Shown: positions 1 through 6,093 of the stretch, piece after piece
Numbering within the stretch: position 1 is the stretch's first letter
Layout of the letters: every line of letters begins with the position of its first letter
Assembly (NCBI GenBank): GCA_016522385.1
Contig: JAEKFU010000045.1
Location: 1 to 10,486, forward strand
Direction: 5' to 3'
DNA from: Pseudomonadota bacterium
GTDB taxonomy: Bacteria; Pseudomonadota; Alphaproteobacteria; Rhizobiales; Aestuariivirgaceae
Length of the DNA stretch: 10,486 bases
Notes under the pieces: model-generated
Database searches by the model: none
What the model was told of the DNA's origin: nothing
Seen by the model: the letters and a program-made list of their open reading frames with translations, nothing else
Translations under genes and position numbers: made by a program

Positions 1-87
1 CCTCACACCTAATCTGCCTTCGCCGATCAAGCTCAGCGGTGAAAGGAGGTGATGGGGCTTGAGATTGAAGGACGGAGCCGAGCGGAC

Positions 88-792
88 TTACTTCAACCGT
101 TCAGCGATCCGCTGCTGCAGCGCCGGATAGATGTCCATGAAGTTCCGTCCCGGGCACAAGGTTGCAGCCACCTGTTTGTGGGTCCGGATCTGGGTTGCCG
201 GCAGTTTCCATTCTTTGGCCAGTTCAACCACAAGGGTCTCGAGCGCTGCTAGTTGGTCGCCGGTTGGTTTGATCTCTTCGAAGTTGCCTTCCAGCACCAC
301 CTGGATATGCCCTGTCGTGTCGTAGTCGGTATTGGTATCGCCGCTGTATCTGACATCTCTGCCCTCGGCAACCGCACCATCGGCAGAAATGTAGTAGTGA
401 TACGGTACATCGGCCCATGCGGCGCGCTTGCGTCCATTGCCGAGCGTGGCCGGTTTCTGCGAGTAGGCCTGCAGCGATCGCATCTTGAAGACGATATCGC
501 GCTTGGTGTTCACCGGGCCAGCAGTATGGTGCAACATGATACTGAGCGGTACATGCCCTTGCATGTCGAAAAGCGGTGGCTTGGCCCGCCAGTCCCGGCG
601 TGGGACAATCGTCAAGAGTTTTGAGACGATCGCCGGTGGTGGCATCTGCTCGTTGATCTGTGGCTTGGCGCGTGGCTTTGGCGCACGATCGGCCGTGTCA
701 GCCAGTCCTACAGCGGACCCGGTCAAAGCGACCGCCAACACACCAATCGTGGTAATACCTGAACGCCTACTGCGCGCGTTTGACATAAGCAT
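88..792 (-). CDS. Exported PGRP/Amidase_2-type N-acetylmuramoyl-L-alanine amidase
   Basis: A predicted zinc amidase that cleaves the bond between MurNAc and L-Ala of peptidoglycan stem peptides in the periplasm. With the ATG at 792 the protein has 234 residues: a basic N-terminus, a hydrophobic signal segment (about 14-30, likely cleavage after VGLA), a Pro-rich linker, then the PGRP fold from about residue 65 to the end. The zinc ligands can be placed: the first His of IMLHHTAG (about H88), H205 and C213 (8 residues apart, as in T7 lysozyme H122/C130). The position equivalent to T7 Lys128 is Thr, as in catalytic PGRPs. The WADVPYHYYI block supplies the active-site Tyr region. The start lies inside the last codons of the upstream caspase-like gene (stop at 767), so the two are probably translationally coupled. 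A second ATG at 786 is equally possible; an upstream ATG at 837 lies deeper in the neighbour and is less likely. Ligand positions are seen; cellular role is inferred. Confidence 0.88.
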   Translation of the reverse strand: MLMSNARSRRSGITTIGVLAVALTGSAVGLADTADRAPKPRAKPQINEQMPPPAIVSKLLTIVPRRDWRAKPPLFDMQGHVPLSIMLHHTAGPVNTKRDIVFKMRSLQAYSQKPATLGNGRKRAAWADVPYHYYISADGAVAEGRDVRYSGDTNTDYDTTGHIQVVLEGNFEEIKPTGDQLAALETLVVELAKEWKLPATQIRTHKQVAATLCPGRNFMDIYPALQQRIAERLK

Positions 793-2065
793 CCCGAATT
801 GCCGGTTTGACCAGACGAAGCTGGCGGTCGGCCGCACTGCGGGTCGTCGGACCCACCATCACTGCCCAAAGTCCATTGCGCAAATTGGGGTAATAATCGG
901 TATTAACTGTAGCGGCACGAATTCCCCTCCGGCGCAGCATGTCGCGGCGCTTGTCGGCCTTCCACTTTTGATGTGATGGGAAGGACCCGGCAATCACCGC
1001 CCACGCACCGCCGGGCAGCTGGCTGCCAATGATGTAAATTGTACCGAAATCGCGCGGCGGCGGATCGGAAATCGGCGGATCAGCCGGCGGTGGATCCTTG
1101 GGAAGGCCGGCAGTCCTGACTTCCTTCAGCTTCGCCTCGGCCAGCGCGGCATAGACGCTATCAGGGAACTTGTCGATAAATGCCTGCAGCACAGCCGCAC
1201 TGCTGCTGTCCTTGATGGTCTCCCAGACCTCTCGATCAAGGCTCTTGGTGGTCGCCGGCGTTGGCCGAGGATCTTTCGCAGGCGTATCCGTTCCCTTGTC
1301 GACACTTTCCTGTGGTGGTTTCAGGTAAATGCGTTTGCTTGACAAGGAGCCGTAGGTGAAGGGCTCCTGACGCCCGCCGGTTGAATGGAACACATGATCG
1401 CGCACCTTTCGGAACAGGAAGTTAATCTCCAAACCTGGCTGCGTCAGATTGGAGATCAACGCTGCTGTATAGGGCGAATTTCGGCCTTCTCCATCGTCGG
1501 CCGTTGTGCCTTCCTTGGCAGCAAAGCTCACCAATGTCCCCGCCGCCGGTTCAACCCGTGACAGTCCGCGCCCGATTGAGCGGGTGGCACTCGTCAACTT
1601 CATGGAAGCTGCAAACGGGTTGTTGCGGCAGGCGTCCAGGAGCACGAGCCTGAGGCCCTTGGCGCCTTCGACGGCAGACAGAACAAAATCCAGCGGCACG
1701 GCTTCGAACCGCACGTCGCGGTCCGTCTTAAGCTGCGCATCTACCGGAATCAGGTAGTTGTGCTTGTCCACTTCGATACCGTGTCCGGCAAAGAACACCA
1801 GTGCCATGTCAGCCCCTGCCGCCCGGTCGGAAAAGTCCCTGAGTGAGCGCCGCAGCGCATCGAATGTCAGATCGTTCTGCAGCTCCACCTGAAAGCCGAC
1901 TTGCTGCAATGTATGCCCAAGGTCAGCCGCGTCGTTGCGTGGATTGGGCAGTTTGGTCACATGCTGATAGGCCGAATTGCCGATGACCAGCGCAACGCGG
2001 CGCGCATCCGCTTGTATCGTGACCAACACCAGGGTCAAGCAAACCAAGAGAATTCGCAAGATCAT
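767..2065 (-). CDS. Exported caspase-like (peptidase C14) protein with C-terminal SPOR-like domain
   Basis: A caspase/metacaspase-fold protein of 432 residues. The chosen start (ATG 2063-2065) gives a clean signal peptide, MILRILLVCLTLVLVTIQADA, with a G-rich Shine-Dalgarno stretch about 12 nt upstream; an in-frame ATG at 2107 has no ribosome site and would bury the signal peptide. The p20-like domain spans about 22-245, with RVALVIGNSAY as first strand, catalytic His in FFAGHG (H95) and catalytic Cys in LLDACRNNPF (C146). Next come an alpha-helical WETIKDS...FPDS repeat-like segment (about 277-315), a Pro/Asp-rich linker (about 324-340) and a C-terminal domain starting at WAVIAGSF and containing LWAVMVGP, which reads as a SPOR fold (about 353-430). 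SPOR domains bind peptidoglycan denuded by amidases, and the next gene is an amidase. Substrate unknown; caspase-fold Lys/Arg specificity of metacaspases is family knowledge only. OsmC lies 169 bp upstream on the same strand. Confidence 0.87.
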   Translation of the reverse strand: MILRILLVCLTLVLVTIQADARRVALVIGNSAYQHVTKLPNPRNDAADLGHTLQQVGFQVELQNDLTFDALRRSLRDFSDRAAGADMALVFFAGHGIEVDKHNYLIPVDAQLKTDRDVRFEAVPLDFVLSAVEGAKGLRLVLLDACRNNPFAASMKLTSATRSIGRGLSRVEPAAGTLVSFAAKEGTTADDGEGRNSPYTAALISNLTQPGLEINFLFRKVRDHVFHSTGGRQEPFTYGSLSSKRIYLKPPQESVDKGTDTPAKDPRPTPATTKSLDREVWETIKDSSSAAVLQAFIDKFPDSVYAALAEAKLKEVRTAGLPKDPPPADPPISDPPPRDFGTIYIIGSQLPGGAWAVIAGSFPSHQKWKADKRRDMLRRRGIRAATVNTDYYPNLRNGLWAVMVGPTTRSAADRQLRLVKPAIRDAYVKRAQ

Positions 2066-2234
2066 CGTGCGGCTCGACCCCCCGTGCCACAGGGCAATTT
2101 TGCCCATTTGTTAAAACGTCAGTCTAGCCGAACTTGCGGCCTCCACCAAGATTGCAGCTCTTGCTTCACCGCGGCGCATGACAATGCGACGACACCGTTG
2201 ATGTGGCTGATGAGCATGTCCACGGACCCTGATT
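2066..2234 (-). other. Intergenic leader of the caspase-like gene
   Basis: 169 bp between the OsmC stop and the chosen start of the caspase-like gene. It is long enough for a separate promoter, but I see no convincing -35/-10 pair. It contains an interrupted palindrome, GGGCAA-TT-TTGCCC (2092-2105), about 27 bp before the start codon, which could be a protein site or a small leader hairpin. Whether OsmC and the caspase gene share a transcript is undecided. Confidence 0.4.
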
Positions 2235-2756
2235 TCAGGCCAGAGTGATGTCGACCGGCACCGCGCGATTCAGCGTGTGGCCGACGGGTGAGGTGCTGGT
2301 CACCTTCTCATGCAAGGCCTGAAGGGCCTCAGGCGATGCATCGCTGTCGAGCTTCACCTTGACCGAAATATTGCTGAAACCGGCGTTGCCATCGCTCAGG
2401 CCGAGGAAAGTGTGCAGATCAAGGTCACCTTCGATCTCGATCTTGAGATCGTTGATCGTGATCCCGGCCGCCGTCGCGTTGGCGGCATAGCCGACCGCCA
2501 GGCAATTGCCGAGTGCGCCAAGCACCTGCTCAACCGGATTAGGCCCGGTATTGGTGCCGCCAAGCTGTACCGGTTCATCAGATTTTGCTGATGAGAAATC
2601 CCGGATCGTCGCCTCGGATCGGAAACCGCCCTTCCATTCGACCTCAGCGCTCCACTTGGTGGCGGCGACATCGGGTTCTTCCTGGATTTTGGCAGCAAGA
2701 CCCGCAACACTTTGGATGTCGACGTCGTTAAGGCTCGTAATGACGGTTTGCGTCAT
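2235..2756 (-). CDS. OsmC/Ohr-family protein
   Basis: A 173-residue OsmC-fold protein. The family includes thiol peroxidases acting on organic hydroperoxides as homodimers in the cytoplasm. The start at 2756 is fixed by a strong GGAGG (2766-2770 on the opposite strand) 9 nt upstream; a longer reading from 2807 has no such site. The central helix carries E76 and a single Cys, C85, in VEQVLGALGNCLAVGYAAN, matching the peroxidatic Cys site. The second, resolving Cys of classical OsmC/Ohr is absent: the matching segment reads TSTSPVGHTL, with Ser (about S156) before the Pro. This puts it with the one-cysteine relatives, so classical peroxidase activity is not assured. It is divergent from a short-chain dehydrogenase across 127 bp and upstream of the caspase/amidase pair. 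No signal peptide. Confidence 0.88.
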   Translation of the reverse strand: MTQTVITSLNDVDIQSVAGLAAKIQEEPDVAATKWSAEVEWKGGFRSEATIRDFSSAKSDEPVQLGGTNTGPNPVEQVLGALGNCLAVGYAANATAAGITINDLKIEIEGDLDLHTFLGLSDGNAGFSNISVKVKLDSDASPEALQALHEKVTSTSPVGHTLNRAVPVDITLA

Positions 2757-2765
2757 GGCCTGTTT

Positions 2766-2770
2766 CCTCC
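2766..2770 (-). promoter_or_regulatory. Ribosome binding site of the OsmC-family gene
   Basis: GGAGG on the minus strand, inside AGGGAGGAAACAGGCC, lies 9 nt before the ATG at 2756. It decides the start against the in-frame ATG codons near 2807. Confidence 0.75.
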
Positions 2771-2883
2771 CTGGATCACCAGCACTATAGTACACCCGCG
2801 TCATCATGCATCAGATAAGCGGACACTGTCGAGGGCAACGCAAGCCGGCGGCCCAACAGACGGTGATGCTGGGGCCTTCAGTC

Positions 2884-3606
2884 ATGCGAGCTGATAAGAT
2901 CATAACCGCTGGAAATGTGGCCGTCGTGACGGGCGCAGCCAGTGGCATCGGCCGGGCCGCATGTCTGCACTTGGCCGAACATGGCATGTCCGTGTGTCTG
3001 GTGGATCTGGCCGGCGAGAAACTGGACGCCGCCGCCGCTGAGGTCGAAGCAAATTCACCTGGGGGTCCTTCGACGATACTCAAGTCCCCGGTGGATGTTT
3101 CCGATCCCGATCAGATTCGCGCCTTGCACGAAGAAGTGTTCACCTGCTTTGGCAAGGTGAACTTTTTGATGAACAATGCGGTCACCCGGATGGGTCGTGG
3201 ACATCAGGCGGATCTGGCTGAATGGCGGACCGCCATGGATGTTAATTTCTGGGGCGTTGTCTATGCCACTCGTGTATTCATGCCCGGCATGCTGGCAATC
3301 AACGAGCCAGGCATCATCGTGAATGTGGGTTCCAAGCAGGGCATTACCAATCCGCCCGGACATCCAATCTACAATGTCACGAAATCCGCGCTAAAGACCT
3401 ACACGGAACTTGTCGAGCATGAATTGCGTTCAAATTCCGCCAATACCAGTGAGAACCGGGTCACTGCGCATTTGCTTGTACCCGGCTGGACGACGACCGG
3501 CGAAATAGCGCACCAGCACGGCGCGTGGTTGCCGCATCAAGTCATTGACTTCATGTGCGCAGGACTTGCTAGAGGCGATTTCTACATCGTTTGCCCGGAC
3601 GATTAG
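2884..3606 (+). CDS. Short-chain dehydrogenase/reductase, truncated by an in-frame TAG
   Basis: An NAD(P)-dependent SDR, cytosolic, substrate unknown. From the ATG at 2884 (weak GGGG site upstream; family-like N-terminus MRADKIITAG) it has 240 residues. The Rossmann nucleotide motif TGAASGIG is at about 16-23, an acidic residue closes strand 2 (VDL, about 40-42, suggesting NAD preference), NNA is at 97-99, and the catalytic set is N121, S150, Y163 and K167 (YNVTK). Earlier in-frame ATGs at 2806 and 2866 add residues without SDR character. The reading frame ends at TAG 3604-3606 straight after FYIVCPDD. The following 39 codons encode a sensible SDR-family C-terminus in the same frame (see 3607-3726), so the gene appears to have been broken by a point change, plausibly GAG to TAG. 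The catalytic core is complete, but the missing tail probably matters for folding or oligomerisation. The MFS gene converges on it. Confidence 0.85.
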   Translation: MRADKIITAGNVAVVTGAASGIGRAACLHLAEHGMSVCLVDLAGEKLDAAAAEVEANSPGGPSTILKSPVDVSDPDQIRALHEEVFTCFGKVNFLMNNAVTRMGRGHQADLAEWRTAMDVNFWGVVYATRVFMPGMLAINEPGIIVNVGSKQGITNPPGHPIYNVTKSALKTYTELVEHELRSNSANTSENRVTAHLLVPGWTTTGEIAHQHGAWLPHQVIDFMCAGLARGDFYIVCPDD

Positions 3607-3726
3607 GTGACCACAGAGATGGATCATCGGCGCATTCTTTGGGCTGCTGGCGATATTGTCGCAAACCGCCCTCCGCTGTCGCGCTGGCATCCCCAATTTG
3701 AGGCGCTCTTCAAGAGAGAACCCTGA
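3607..3726 (+). pseudogene. Severed C-terminus of the upstream short-chain dehydrogenase
   Basis: Thirty-nine codons, in frame with the dehydrogenase and separated from it only by the TAG at 3604-3606, end at TGA 3724-3726. They read VTTEMDHRRILWAAGDIVAN and then RPPLSRWHPQFEALFKREP, which continues naturally from CPDD and resembles the end of related SDRs. No start codon with a ribosome site precedes it, so it is not an independent gene. It could be expressed only by amber readthrough or suppression. It may instead reflect a sequencing error at one base. Confidence 0.7.
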
Positions 3727-3744
3727 CGAGCCGCTGGAGGTTCA

Positions 3745-4935
3745 TCACAGCCGGCGTGGCAGGTAACACGAGAGCGCAGCCATGCTGATCGCCACGCCTC
3801 CGCCTGTGATGAAAACAGCTTTCAGCGGCAGCATCGTTAGCACAATAGCGAACAACGCCGGCATCAAGAGCGACGTGGCATAACGGAACGTCATGAACAC
3901 CGATGTCATCTCGCTGCGCTCATAGGTGCGGACGGCACGCAGGAAAGGCACATTGCCTGCGCCGTCGACGAGGGTGGCAGTAAAGGCGGCAAGCCACAAC
4001 AGGCCAATGGCGATCCAAGGCGTGCCGGCAAATATTCCGGCCGCAATTGTGAAGAGGCCACTCGCTCCATAACTGGCAACCAGCAGCCGACGAATGCCGT
4101 AGCGCACACCCAGCCGGCCCCAAACCCGGACCAACAGCATTGGCGCAACGCCGAGTGAGACGAGCGCCCCACCGATTTGCGCGTTGAGCCCGGCCTCGGT
4201 AACGAAAATAGGCACATAGACAAAGAACATCAGCCACCAGCCATTGCGGCCGACGGCCAGTATCCATGATAGCACCAGCCGAGGCTGTGCGAGAAAGCGC
4301 GGCAAAAACCTGAGTGGATTTGGTGGTGGCCCGGTTGCCGGCTGGATAGCCTCATTGTCACCGAGCCGTTGTCGCCAGAAGTACATGGTCAGCAAGACAG
4401 AAAACAGCACTACGAGACAAAATGTGCTGTTTTCAAGAACGTCCTTATGCAGCCAGACACCAAGCCATGGACCTGCGGCAAAGGCAGTGCCGGAAAACAG
4501 CAGCCGTTTCGGTTCGAAATGATTGAGCTCGCGGCGCGGAATATGGTCCAGCAAATAAAGGTTGATCGTCAATTCGAGCAATGCCGTGCCGAGGACTTGC
4601 CCCGAAAGACCGATGACCAGTCCGATCAAGTCGGCCTGGGCAAGGCCGAAACCGGCCACCACGTAAAACAGGCACCCAACTGTCAGTACCCACCGCCGCG
4701 CCACCGCGTGCAACAGCATCGGCAGTGTAAGACCGACCAGCAGTCCAACCGAATTCAACACGAGATACAGCAGTGTTACTCGTTGGGCATCCTTCAGGTG
4801 CTGGTAGGCCAGCAAGGGAACAATCGTAGCCAGCAGCGCGCGACAGGTGGATTCAAGTGTGAACAGCGCGACGAACGTACCGGCCTTTGCCTCCTCTACA
4901 TTGCGCAAAAGAACCGGATAGTGGATGCGCCGCAT
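3745..4935 (-). CDS. MFS transporter, substrate unknown
   Basis: A 396-residue inner-membrane protein with about 12 hydrophobic segments, the usual size for the major facilitator superfamily. Approximate helices are 19-43, 53-76, 82-99, 103-128, 145-162, 170-187, then a cytoplasmic loop rich in Pro (about 190-220), then 221-245, 253-272, 283-303, 305-324, 345-367 and 372-391. Basic turns such as HAVARRW (about 76-82) and GRLGVRYGIRR (about 273-283) sit at the expected loop 2-3 and 8-9 positions. Acidic and polar residues lie in helix 4 (LLELTINLY). Start ATG at 4933-4935 with an AGGT element about 8 nt upstream. The gene converges with the disrupted SDR, leaving 18 bp between the SDR frame's final TGA and its own stop. 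Nothing in sequence or context fixes the cargo. Confidence 0.85.
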   Translation of the reverse strand: MRRIHYPVLLRNVEEAKAGTFVALFTLESTCRALLATIVPLLAYQHLKDAQRVTLLYLVLNSVGLLVGLTLPMLLHAVARRWVLTVGCLFYVVAGFGLAQADLIGLVIGLSGQVLGTALLELTINLYLLDHIPRRELNHFEPKRLLFSGTAFAAGPWLGVWLHKDVLENSTFCLVVLFSVLLTMYFWRQRLGDNEAIQPATGPPPNPLRFLPRFLAQPRLVLSWILAVGRNGWWLMFFVYVPIFVTEAGLNAQIGGALVSLGVAPMLLVRVWGRLGVRYGIRRLLVASYGASGLFTIAAGIFAGTPWIAIGLLWLAAFTATLVDGAGNVPFLRAVRTYERSEMTSVFMTFRYATSLLMPALFAIVLTMLPLKAVFITGGGVAISMAALSCYLPRRL

Positions 4936-5119
4936 GATGACCTGAGCGAGCAGAAATTCGTTGGATTACGCAGGACCCGATACAGGACCCGCAAGAGACC
5001 TTAGAACATCATGTACAGCGCTGGGAGCATAATTTGCACGCTGGGCCGCCAGGCATTGACGACCTTGTCGGTCGGTGGCACGCCCAGGGCATGCGGTCGA
5101 TCCGTTGGGAGAACTAGGT
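4936..5119. other. Non-coding leader region of the MFS gene
   Basis: This stretch lies between the MFS start and the hairpin downstream of the small exported-protein gene. It must hold the MFS promoter. Apart from the 12-bp-period direct repeat I see no clear -35/-10 pair and no credible small gene; the open frames across it lack ribosome sites and family-like sequence. Confidence 0.5.
4971..4991. repeat. Short direct repeat upstream of the MFS gene
   Basis: CAGGACCCG occurs at 4971-4979 and again at 4983-4991, a period of 12 bp, 36-56 bp upstream of the MFS start. It could be a regulator site, but no promoter elements could be assigned and chance is not excluded. Confidence 0.35.
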
Positions 5120-5147
5120 GTTGGGGGGCGCGGGCGAGCCCCCCAAC
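5120..5147 (-). terminator. Strong GC hairpin, probable terminator of the small exported-protein gene
   Basis: GTTGGGGGGC (5120-5129) and GCCCCCCAAC (5138-5147) form a perfect 10-bp stem with an 8-nt loop, 16 nt beyond the stop of the minus-strand gene ending at 5164. There is no T-tract on either side, so it is a non-canonical intrinsic terminator or a 3'-end stabilising hairpin. Confidence 0.6.
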
Positions 5148-5163
5148 AGAGCCGCCCCCGGTA

Positions 5164-5475
5164 TCAGTTGTGTTTTTTGCGATAGATACGGCGGCTCTGA
5201 CGGTTGAGTGATCGGTGCATCCTGACGCGTTCGCCTCTGGTCACCACGCCATCACTCTTGAACCGGCGTTCCTGGCGGCGCAGGTGCACCTGACCGCGAA
5301 CGAGTTGTCCGGTTTCGCGATAAGTGAGCGACCCGTTTCGCACACCATGGTAAATCCGCTTAGTTTGATTGTGCTGGCGCCAGTCCGCACCCGGTGTAGA
5401 TTGTGCATATGCGATGTCAGCATGAAGGGTAACTGCAAGGGCCACCGCCGCAGCAGCAAACAAAATCTCGCGCAT
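5164..5475 (-). CDS. Small exported basic protein with a two-fold G-x-LT-x-x-E repeat
   Basis: A 103-residue protein with a textbook signal peptide (MREILFAAAAVALAVTLHAD, likely cleaved after AYA at about 24), so the mature part is periplasmic. The mature 79 residues are very basic and hold two related segments 28 residues apart: RNGSLTYRETGQL (about 46-58) and KSDGVVTRGERVRM (about 73-86). Each has Gly, a hydrophobic residue, Thr and Glu at matching spacings, followed by a helix rich in Arg and Gln. The end RRIYRKKHN echoes KRIYHGV at about 39-45. I recognise the pattern as that of small uncharacterised proteobacterial proteins but cannot give a name. A GGAG lies about 9 nt before the ATG. 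It is divergent from the PepSY/two-component operon across 144 bp with a shared repeat site, so it is a likely target of that system. Function unknown. Confidence 0.8.
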   Translation of the reverse strand: MREILFAAAAVALAVTLHADIAYAQSTPGADWRQHNQTKRIYHGVRNGSLTYRETGQLVRGQVHLRRQERRFKSDGVVTRGERVRMHRSLNRQSRRIYRKKHN

Positions 5476-5568
5476 TGATTATTCTCCGATTGAGGTTTCA
5501 ATTCAGCAGAGCAGATAGGTTCCCCCGCTCTGGTGTGTGAGAAATAACCGGCATCCGCTGAGAGGTCG

Positions 5569-5596
5569 CTGACATTGAATGTCAGTAAAATGTCAG
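5569..5596. promoter_or_regulatory. Probable response-regulator operator: inverted plus 11-bp-period direct repeat
   Basis: CTGACATT (5569-5576), one spacer base, then AATGTCAG (5578-5585) form an inverted repeat; AATGTCAG recurs at 5589-5596, exactly 11 bp after the previous copy. Direct half-sites with 11-bp period are the classic layout for tandem binding of OmpR/PhoP-family regulators. The site sits between the divergent small exported-protein gene and the PepSY-regulator-kinase operon, 23 bp before the PepSY ATG, with a TGATAT (5605-5610) downstream that could be a -10. Binding by the regulator encoded at 6094 is inferred. Confidence 0.65.
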
Positions 5597-5619
5597 ATTC
5601 CGAATGATATGCGACTTCG

Positions 5620-6066
5620 ATGAGTGAAAATAAGCCTATACCGCCAGGTCCACGGCTGTGGTCCCGTCGCATGGTTCTTATGGCGTGTGCTGTCGCCATC
5701 GCCAGCGTGTTTGGGCAAGACGGCAACGCGCAAAATTTGAACGACGCCCAATTTCGGCGCGTTCAGCAGCGACGTCGGCGGCGGATCGAACGGCAACGGC
5801 GCCGGTCTCGGCGACGGGAACGCCAGCGCCTGAGAAGAGCGATCCGACGCGGTGAGGCAAAACCTCTTTTTCAGCTGATGCCGAAATTCGCACGCCAGAT
5901 AGATGGTGAAATCCTTGATGTCAGATATTTGGAGCGAGGAGCCAACAGGGTCTATGTCTTTATAGTGTTACTGCCAAGCGGCCGCATTTCTCGATTTATC
6001 ATGGACGCTCAGACGGAGAGGATATTCACTCTCGAGCAGGCCAAACGGCATTACGGTGTGCCATGA
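5620..6066 (+). CDS. Exported Arg-rich protein with C-terminal PepSY-like domain
   Basis: A 148-residue protein heading a two-component operon. The N-terminus has a twin-arginine-like signal (SRRMVLMA at 15-22, then a hydrophobic stretch to about 31 and AQN), pointing to export by Tat or Sec. Residues 46-77 are extraordinarily basic: 20 of 32 are Arg, in a pattern that could form a charged helix. The rest (about 78-146) reads as a PepSY-like unit: a helix ending in QIDGEILDVRYLER, a strand VYVFIVLLPSGRI, and FIMDAQTERIF, where DA-x-T is the PepSY signature. PepSY-like periplasmic proteins are often encoded beside sensor kinases and may modulate them, so a role as accessory sensor for the kinase at 6756 is plausible. 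The upstream ribosome site is weak; internal ATGs at 5671 and 5680 are alternatives, though they lose the RR pair. The next gene follows in the same frame after the TGA. Confidence 0.82.
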   Translation: MSENKPIPPGPRLWSRRMVLMACAVAIASVFGQDGNAQNLNDAQFRRVQQRRRRRIERQRRRSRRRERQRLRRAIRRGEAKPLFQLMPKFARQIDGEILDVRYLERGANRVYVFIVLLPSGRISRFIMDAQTERIFTLEQAKRHYGVP

Positions 6067-6082
6067 CCGACCAACAAACAAC

Positions 6083-6088
6083 AGGAGG
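6083..6088 (+). promoter_or_regulatory. Ribosome binding site placing a CTG start for the response regulator
   Basis: AGGAGG, a perfect Shine-Dalgarno core, lies 5 nt before CTG 6094-6096. Between the PepSY stop (6064-6066) and the conserved RILVVEDE sequence there is no ATG, GTG or TTG in frame, so this site supports initiation at CTG. Confidence 0.75.
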
Positions 6089-6093
6089 CTGAC

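Noticed and set aside
41..90. End of a 16S rRNA gene on the minus strand
   Set aside because: Only the terminal 13 bases match; the preceding bases encode the amidase, so no rRNA gene is present.
49..252. Plus-strand frame behind a perfect Shine-Dalgarno at the left edge
   Set aside because: The ribosome site is too close (2 nt) to the ATG, and most of the frame is antisense to the well-supported amidase gene.
4369..5004. Long plus-strand open frame (211 codons) opposite the MFS gene
   Set aside because: It mirrors the MFS coding sequence, has no ribosome site and gives a Gln/Arg-rich low-quality protein.
5011..5211. Plus-strand open frame of 66 codons between the MFS and small exported-protein genes
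   Set aside because: No ribosome site, runs through the GC hairpin and into the opposite-strand gene; no family-like sequence.
5241..5726. Minus-strand 161-codon frame across the divergent promoter region
   Set aside because: It overlaps the small exported-protein gene in another frame and covers the operator; no recognisable domain.
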